Shown here piece after piece: positions 5,387-9,469 of a stretch of DNA of 9,469 bases. The notes under the pieces are model-generated. The model was not told where the DNA came from, made no database searches, and saw only the letters and a program-made list of their open reading frames with translations. The DNA comes from an uncultured Traorella sp. (lineage in GTDB: Bacteria > Bacillota_I > Bacilli_A > Erysipelotrichales > Erysipelotrichaceae): assembly GCA_945919165.1 (NCBI GenBank), contig CAMEIZ010000066.1, positions 1 to 9,469 on the forward strand, given 5' to 3'. How positions within the stretch are numbered: position 1 is the first letter of the stretch; every line of letters starts with the position of its first letter. The position numbers were made by a program, and so were the translations under genes.

Positions 5387-6613
5387 CTATATAGCCCAAA
5401 CACCATTCTTAAAGATCTGGTATTCTTTGCCTTCATGATCGACACCAATAATGTCTAAATCAGCACTTCCAATCATGAAATCAACATGATTAATTGAATC
5501 ATTAAAGCCAACTTTCTCAAAATCCTCTTCACTCATATTTTCATAACCTTGAATATTGTTCTTAAATGCAGCTCCGAATGCTAAATGACAGCATGCATTT
5601 TCATCAAACAATGTATTAGAGAATAAAAGTCCCGTTTGATTAATTGGCGAATTATATGGCACAAGTGCAACTTCTCCTAAATGACGAGAGCTTTCATCCA
5701 TATCCAGCATGTTTTCTAAAACATCCTGACCTTTTCTTGCTGTTACTTCAACACATTTTCCTTCTTTAAATGTCACTTTGAAGTCTTCAACTAACTGACC
5801 GTGCAAAGATAATGGTTTAGTGGAAACTACCACACCATCTACACCGTCCCTTTTTGGCATCGTAAAGACTTCTTCAGTTGGCATATTGGCAGTAAAATCG
5901 TTTCCCTTTAAATTGGTTTCTCGAGCGCTGATCCCGTAATGATTTGCTAGAAGTTTTAATGTCAGATCAGTTCCATTAGCGGATGTATATCTCAAATAAT
6001 CCAAATTCATCTCATTGAGCTTATTGCTCTTATCCTGAAGATCTTTAATGTGATCCTCCCATGCCTTAAGCGGGTCTTTTTGATCCAATCGCATTGTTTT
6101 GATAATCGCTTCCCATAGTTTTGAAACAGCTTCTTCATCTTCTAAATCAGGGAATACTTTCTTAGCCCAGTTTTTTGAAGGAACAGCGATAATCACCCAT
6201 TGATTATTGTTGTCTTCCATATCACGATATTTTTTTAATACTGAGTAACGAGCTTTGCGCACTGCTGCAAACTTTTTCAGATCTATTCCGTTATAAGCAT
6301 CTGGGTCTGCGTCATCTACATAAATCAGACATGGTAGTTTTTCTGCTCTGAATTTAGCTTTTTCTTCCTGCCATGTTTCAACTTTTGAAAGTACTTCTTC
6401 TTCTTCATTCATCCATTTCAATTTATCAATCTCTTCACACATCCAATCCACACTAACACTTCTTGCTTTATTGGCATAACAAGCTTTGACGATTTCTTTG
6501 ACAAAATCGGCAATTCTGGTTGATGCGCTAATGACAACATCTTGTCCTTCTTTTAAATTGATTCCGATTTCTACGGCTAATTTTGCGTAATCTTCATATA
6601 TTTTTTGATTCAT
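5387..6613 (-). CDS. M29-family metallo-aminopeptidase (AmpS/PepS-like)
   Basis: M29 peptidases are cytoplasmic two-metal aminopeptidases that trim short peptides. The 408 residues match the family length of about 410. The expected ligands are visible: Glu248 in NMPTEEVFT, Glu314 in GEVALV, His343 in CHLAFGAAF, and His376 and Asp378 in NHVDFMIGS. The residue seven after the first His is usually Tyr in the AmpS/AmpT/PepS enzymes, as I remember them; here it is Phe350. That may alter activity or may be a subgroup trait. There is no signal peptide. The start has AGGAG with a seven-base spacer; it lies two bases after the tldE stop, so the ribosome binding site is inside tldE and the genes are probably coupled. 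A strong terminator follows. Confidence 0.92.
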   Translation of the reverse strand: MNQKIYEDYAKLAVEIGINLKEGQDVVISASTRIADFVKEIVKACYANKARSVSVDWMCEEIDKLKWMNEEEEVLSKVETWQEEKAKFRAEKLPCLIYVDDADPDAYNGIDLKKFAAVRKARYSVLKKYRDMEDNNNQWVIIAVPSKNWAKKVFPDLEDEEAVSKLWEAIIKTMRLDQKDPLKAWEDHIKDLQDKSNKLNEMNLDYLRYTSANGTDLTLKLLANHYGISARETNLKGNDFTANMPTEEVFTMPKRDGVDGVVVSTKPLSLHGQLVEDFKVTFKEGKCVEVTARKGQDVLENMLDMDESSRHLGEVALVPYNSPINQTGLLFSNTLFDENACCHLAFGAAFKNNIQGYENMSEEDFEKVGFNDSINHVDFMIGSADLDIIGVDHEGKEYQIFKNGVWAI

Positions 6614-6615
6614 AA

Positions 6616-7884
6616 TTATTCTCCTGCTACTGATACATCAGTTAATAATACGCCACATGGCACTACATAATGATTGATTTGTCTTGTTTCTTTTGAAAAC
6701 TTCATATTCTTACAAACTTTCATAAAATTCGCGCTGATGGAACCTCCTACTACTGGATGTTCATGGATACCATCACTTTCATAACCCAATCGAATCTCAC
6801 CGCCAAAATTTCCACTAACCGGATCCATGATGAAAGCACTGAAATCTGTTACTTCCAAATGAGGGATTTTTTTCATTTCCTCAAGTGACATAGTACCACT
6901 TGAAACGACGACATTATTGATGGAAGTAGTATCTTCTAATCCAATATAATGAGCATGCTGAATGCTTCCCCAATAGGACTGACATACTCCTTTTTCAAAT
7001 AACACTCTCTCTTTAACTGGATTTCCATCATTATCATAAGGCTTATTTCGAGTAGAACCTTCTAAGAAAGGTTTTGTCGTGATGGTAAGATCATCTGCTT
7101 CATCTCCCATGATCTTTTCATTTAGATTTCCTCTGGCAATGCCCATATATTTATTGGAAGCATTGGTTTGTGCTGTAAAGTATGAAAAGAATTCACAGAG
7201 ATCATCCCCAGTTAACAATACTGAAGCGTGTTCATTTTGTTTTGTTGGTACTGCCTCTAAACGAGCTTTTCCACTTTCAAACATCTTTTCAATTTCTTTT
7301 GTGATTTCATCTGCTTCTTTGTCTGCGAATTTTAATACTTTGATTAATTCAATTTCATGTCCTTCTTGACTTGTGTTGATCACTGCTTCAACCTCACAGT
7401 CATAATTTGAGAAACATACATCAACATTTTTAGAATTAATCATATGTGTTTTTTTATGATTCACAAAGATCTCATAAGAATTTACTTTTTCATTTCCGCT
7501 TGTTTTTACTTTCTGTATAGCCTTGGTAATCTTGATTAATTCTTTTGTCAGATCAATTTCGATTCCTTGATCATTATAGCTTTGTTCTTCTGCTACTGGA
7601 TACCAGGGATTTTTCACAAATGAAGCTGCAAACAGAGCTTTTTCTATCTGATTTTTGATTTCTTCCGTTTTGCTTGTTGGATGAACTTCAAAGGAAGCAC
7701 TGCCGCGATACTTTTTATCTTCGCTGTCAACATAAACTGTAACCATAGTATGAGTTACATTTTTAGCACGTCCCATGTCAAGTTTTTGTCCGATGAAAAA
7801 TGCTTCCTGAGAATGTGTTGTGGTTTGACGAATGATATAATCACTGGCTTTGCTTTGATCTAATAGTGTTACTAATTCTTTCAT
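6616..7884 (-). CDS. tldE: TldE/PmbA-family subunit of the TldD-TldE peptidase
   Basis: TldE is the non-catalytic partner that forms a heterodimer with TldD; together they cut unfolded peptides inside a closed chamber. The protein is 422 residues, somewhat shorter than the Escherichia coli subunit. It lacks the HExxxH motif; the corresponding region (about 222-247) reads VLLTGDDLCEFFSYF instead. Conserved TldE-like stretches are PYDNDGNPV at 282-290, the DPVSGNFGGEIRLG segment near 354-367 and the C-terminal GVLLTDVSVAGE. Its ATG overlaps the tldD stop by one base (TAATG), with GAGG eight bases upstream inside tldD, so translation is coupled and a 1:1 complex is likely. The M29 aminopeptidase follows directly. 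Confidence 0.9.
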   Translation of the reverse strand: MKELVTLLDQSKASDYIIRQTTTHSQEAFFIGQKLDMGRAKNVTHTMVTVYVDSEDKKYRGSASFEVHPTSKTEEIKNQIEKALFAASFVKNPWYPVAEEQSYNDQGIEIDLTKELIKITKAIQKVKTSGNEKVNSYEIFVNHKKTHMINSKNVDVCFSNYDCEVEAVINTSQEGHEIELIKVLKFADKEADEITKEIEKMFESGKARLEAVPTKQNEHASVLLTGDDLCEFFSYFTAQTNASNKYMGIARGNLNEKIMGDEADDLTITTKPFLEGSTRNKPYDNDGNPVKERVLFEKGVCQSYWGSIQHAHYIGLEDTTSINNVVVSSGTMSLEEMKKIPHLEVTDFSAFIMDPVSGNFGGEIRLGYESDGIHEHPVVGGSISANFMKVCKNMKFSKETRQINHYVVPCGVLLTDVSVAGE

Positions 7885-9293
7885 TATCCTAACCTCACTT
7901 TACATTTTAAATAAGGTCCGCCATCACTGACTTTTACCCATTCTTTATGGCCTTTTCCACATGCTCCGCTGCCAAAGAGCTGTAAGTCAGAGCTTACCAT
8001 TGAAATACTCTTTAACAGATCAGGTACATAACCTGTCAATGTAATAGGAGCAATGGTTTTTCCTGTCAGCTTACCATTTTTAATTTCCCTTCCTAAAGCC
8101 AATACACACTGAATTCCCCAGTGCTTAGGATCTTCCATACCTGACTGCATTCCCTCAAGAAGATAACCGTCTTCTATGCTGGCAATCATTTCATCCAGAT
8201 TGTTCTTTCCAGGAGTAAATATGGTATTGGTCATTCTGGCATAGGCTTTTCTTTCAAAACTTTCACGTTTTCCATTGCCTGTTGGAGTAGTATTTAAACG
8301 AAGTGCACTTAACAGATCACTGATTCCTGTTTTTAAGATTCCATCCTGAATAATGGTTGTATCGCTTCCCAAAGTACCTTCATCATCAAATAAATAACTG
8401 CTGACTTCCTTAGCGCTTAATGCTCCATCTTTCATATTCGTGATCTTGCTTGCCACATATTCTCCAAGATAATCTTTGGCAAGTGCTCTTTCTTTCACAA
8501 ACATATCCATTTCAACACCATGACCAAATGCTTCGTGAGCAATAAGTCCTGCAACTTCAGGTGTCACGATAACATCATACATGCCAGGGGTTGCTGGAAC
8601 GGCATTTAATAGATCATTTAAATTATTGATTACTTTTTCAACGGCTCCATCCATTTCATCTAATATTTCAGCACCCTTCAAGCCTGAAAATGACTGATAA
8701 GCCATATCCTGTTTCTCACCCTTAACACCTAAAGCACCGATCATACCCTCTGCATAGGCATAACTTTGCATCAAGTCTTTTTTGGAAGACAGAAACATTT
8801 TATTCACATGGGCAAAATCCATCGCTGCCATAAATTCCAAAATACCTTCATGTTTAGCACCGGCATCACTCACTTTTTTCAAGTGAGCTAAAATTTCTTG
8901 AGCAGATACTTCTTGATCATCCACTTCAATCTCACCAAGCATTTCCTTTACGATAGCTTCTTCACAGATCAGCGGTGATTCCATCTTTGAAATATTCAAA
9001 TCTTCTAAAGCTTCTAATTCGTGTTTTAATTCCTTGGTGATCATACTTGCCAATTCTTCAACATTTTCACATGTATTAAATGAATATTCCAAATAAGTTC
9101 CATTCATATAGACACGTACAACAAAGCCGCGTTCATTAAAACCGTAATCATTTACATTTGTCTGTCTTTGACCTACTCGATAACTTGTTCCGCAAACATC
9201 ACTGCATAATACACTGACATAATCAAAGTCCTTTTCCAGCAGTGCAATAAGCTGTTTGATTTCGATCAGATAATTCGACATTTTTACTTGCAT
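7884..9293 (-). CDS. tldD: TldD metalloprotease subunit
   Basis: TldD is the catalytic, zinc-dependent subunit of the TldD-TldE peptidase, known in Escherichia coli for processing microcin B17 and the antitoxin CcdA. The 469-residue protein carries the HExxxH motif as HEAFGH at 253-258. It also has the distal cysteine of the metal site in GACGKG (Cys445), near the usual C-terminal end. The active site therefore appears complete. I start it at 9293 rather than the second Met at 9281, because AGGAGG (9302-9307) is eight bases before 9293, a normal spacing, and 20 before the other. It is the first gene of the three-gene peptide-degradation operon. No RiPP precursor or toxin-antitoxin gene is visible next to it, so a general housekeeping role is the simplest reading. 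Confidence 0.95.
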   Translation of the reverse strand: MQVKMSNYLIEIKQLIALLEKDFDYVSVLCSDVCGTSYRVGQRQTNVNDYGFNERGFVVRVYMNGTYLEYSFNTCENVEELASMITKELKHELEALEDLNISKMESPLICEEAIVKEMLGEIEVDDQEVSAQEILAHLKKVSDAGAKHEGILEFMAAMDFAHVNKMFLSSKKDLMQSYAYAEGMIGALGVKGEKQDMAYQSFSGLKGAEILDEMDGAVEKVINNLNDLLNAVPATPGMYDVIVTPEVAGLIAHEAFGHGVEMDMFVKERALAKDYLGEYVASKITNMKDGALSAKEVSSYLFDDEGTLGSDTTIIQDGILKTGISDLLSALRLNTTPTGNGKRESFERKAYARMTNTIFTPGKNNLDEMIASIEDGYLLEGMQSGMEDPKHWGIQCVLALGREIKNGKLTGKTIAPITLTGYVPDLLKSISMVSSDLQLFGSGACGKGHKEWVKVSDGGPYLKCKVRLG

Positions 9294-9322
9294 AAAATCG
9301 TCCTCCTATGTGTACGATTTTA
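9293..9322. repeat. 9-bp perfect inverted repeat around the tldD ribosome binding site
   Basis: TAAAATCGT (9293-9301) is the exact reverse complement of ACGATTTTA (9314-9322). The 12 bases between contain the AGGAGG of tldD. One arm is the -10 box and the other touches the start codon. As DNA it is an operator candidate; as RNA from an upstream start it would be a hairpin with the ribosome binding site in the loop. Confidence 0.6.
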
Positions 9323-9345
9323 CTCTAGTTTTTTTACCTTGTCTA
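9317..9345 (-). promoter_or_regulatory. Promoter of tldD-tldE-aminopeptidase
   Basis: TAGACA (9340-9345) and TAAAAT (9317-9322) are 17 bases apart on the - strand. The predicted start near 9310 leaves a short leader of about 17 bases holding only the ribosome binding site. It is the best match in the intergenic region but weaker than the other promoters here. Confidence 0.6.
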
Positions 9346-9364
9346 TTGAAATCAATCATTTCAA
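9346..9364. repeat. 7-bp inverted repeat upstream of the tldD -35 box
   Basis: TTGAAAT (9346-9352) and ATTTCAA (9358-9364) are exact reverse complements separated by CAATC. The repeat lies immediately next to the tldD -35 box and about 20 bases before the divergent promoter, so it could be a binding site for a regulator of either side. No T-tract follows, so it is not a terminator. Confidence 0.45.
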
Positions 9365-9374
9365 CACTTAGTTG

Positions 9375-9434
9375 TGTCGAGTATTGACATAAAGTTCAAC
9401 CAGGTTTAGAATTATTATGACGAGTATCGATATA
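9375..9434. repeat. Imperfect 17-bp direct repeat flanking the rightward promoter
   Basis: The 17 bases at 9375-9391 match those at 9418-9434 at 14 positions, with CGAGTAT identical in both. The copies are 43 bases apart start to start, about four turns of DNA. The first covers the -35 box and the second the predicted transcription start and leader, so they may be paired operators. Confidence 0.5.
9384..9412 (+). promoter_or_regulatory. Promoter of the rightward gene at the window end
   Basis: A perfect TTGACA (9384-9389) and TAGAAT (9407-9412) are 17 bases apart on the + strand. The predicted start is near 9419, about 25 bases before the ATG at 9444. Confidence 0.75.
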
Positions 9435-9443
9435 GGAGGGCTT

Positions 9444-9469
9444 ATGTCAAGAGAAGTTTTGCAAAGATT
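9444..9469 (+). CDS. Start of an unidentified gene cut by the window edge
   Basis: An ATG at 9444 follows GGAGGG (9435-9440) closely and lies downstream of a good promoter, so a real gene very probably starts here. Only MSREVLQR and a partial codon are inside the window. That is too short to assign a family. It is transcribed away from tldD. Confidence 0.7.

Noticed and set aside
6616..9293. TldD-TldE as part of a RiPP or toxin-antitoxin cluster
   Set aside because: No precursor peptide, cyclase, exporter or toxin gene is visible beside it; the neighbour is an ordinary aminopeptidase.
1..9469. CRISPR arrays, tRNA, rRNA, insertion-sequence ends or transposase
   Set aside because: I looked for regularly spaced repeats, tRNA-like arms and transposase-like frames on both strands and saw none.

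Overview
The window comes from a low-GC Gram-positive bacterium. The coding DNA is AT-rich, AGGAGG-type ribosome binding sites sit before nearly every gene, promoters are of the TTGACA/TATAAT type, and there is a guanine-class purine riboswitch and a MarR/DegV pair. The gut Firmicutes, possibly Erysipelotrichia or a related clostridial group, fit best. That placement is an inference from protein style, not a measurement. TGA and TAG both act as stops, so the ordinary bacterial code applies.

Left end (1-1045, + strand): the 3' end of an AAA_14/DUF4143 ATPase gene that looks more GC-rich than the rest, then about 500 bases of decayed sequence with a Walker-A-like remnant of a second ATPase. The stretch closes with a bidirectional terminator. 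It reads as an accessory, decaying region.

Everything from 1046 to 9293 is on the - strand and forms three transcription units. (a) 2874 to 1046: a MarR regulator, a translationally coupled DegV/FakB-like fatty-acid-binding protein, and the 3' half of a TSUP-family transporter gene that has lost its start. A consensus promoter drives it, and a perfect 16-bp inverted repeat flanks that promoter. (b) 5300 to 3020: a guanine riboswitch leader, then purC and purF. The PurF-like protein keeps its PRPP loop and four probable Fe-S cysteines but lacks the N-terminal catalytic cysteine of the glutaminase domain. (c) 9293 to 5387: tldD, tldE and an M29 aminopeptidase in a tightly packed operon (1-base overlap, then a 2-base gap), followed by a strong terminator. 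It looks like a peptide-degradation unit.

Right end (9294-9469): a divergent intergenic region with face-to-face promoters and three small repeat structures, then the first codons of a + strand gene that runs off the window.

The points most worth a second look are the PurF homologue without its nucleophile under guanine riboswitch control, the long alternative pairing in the purC leader, and the symmetric operator-like repeats around the marR and tldD promoters. I did not find a wholly new multi-gene system.
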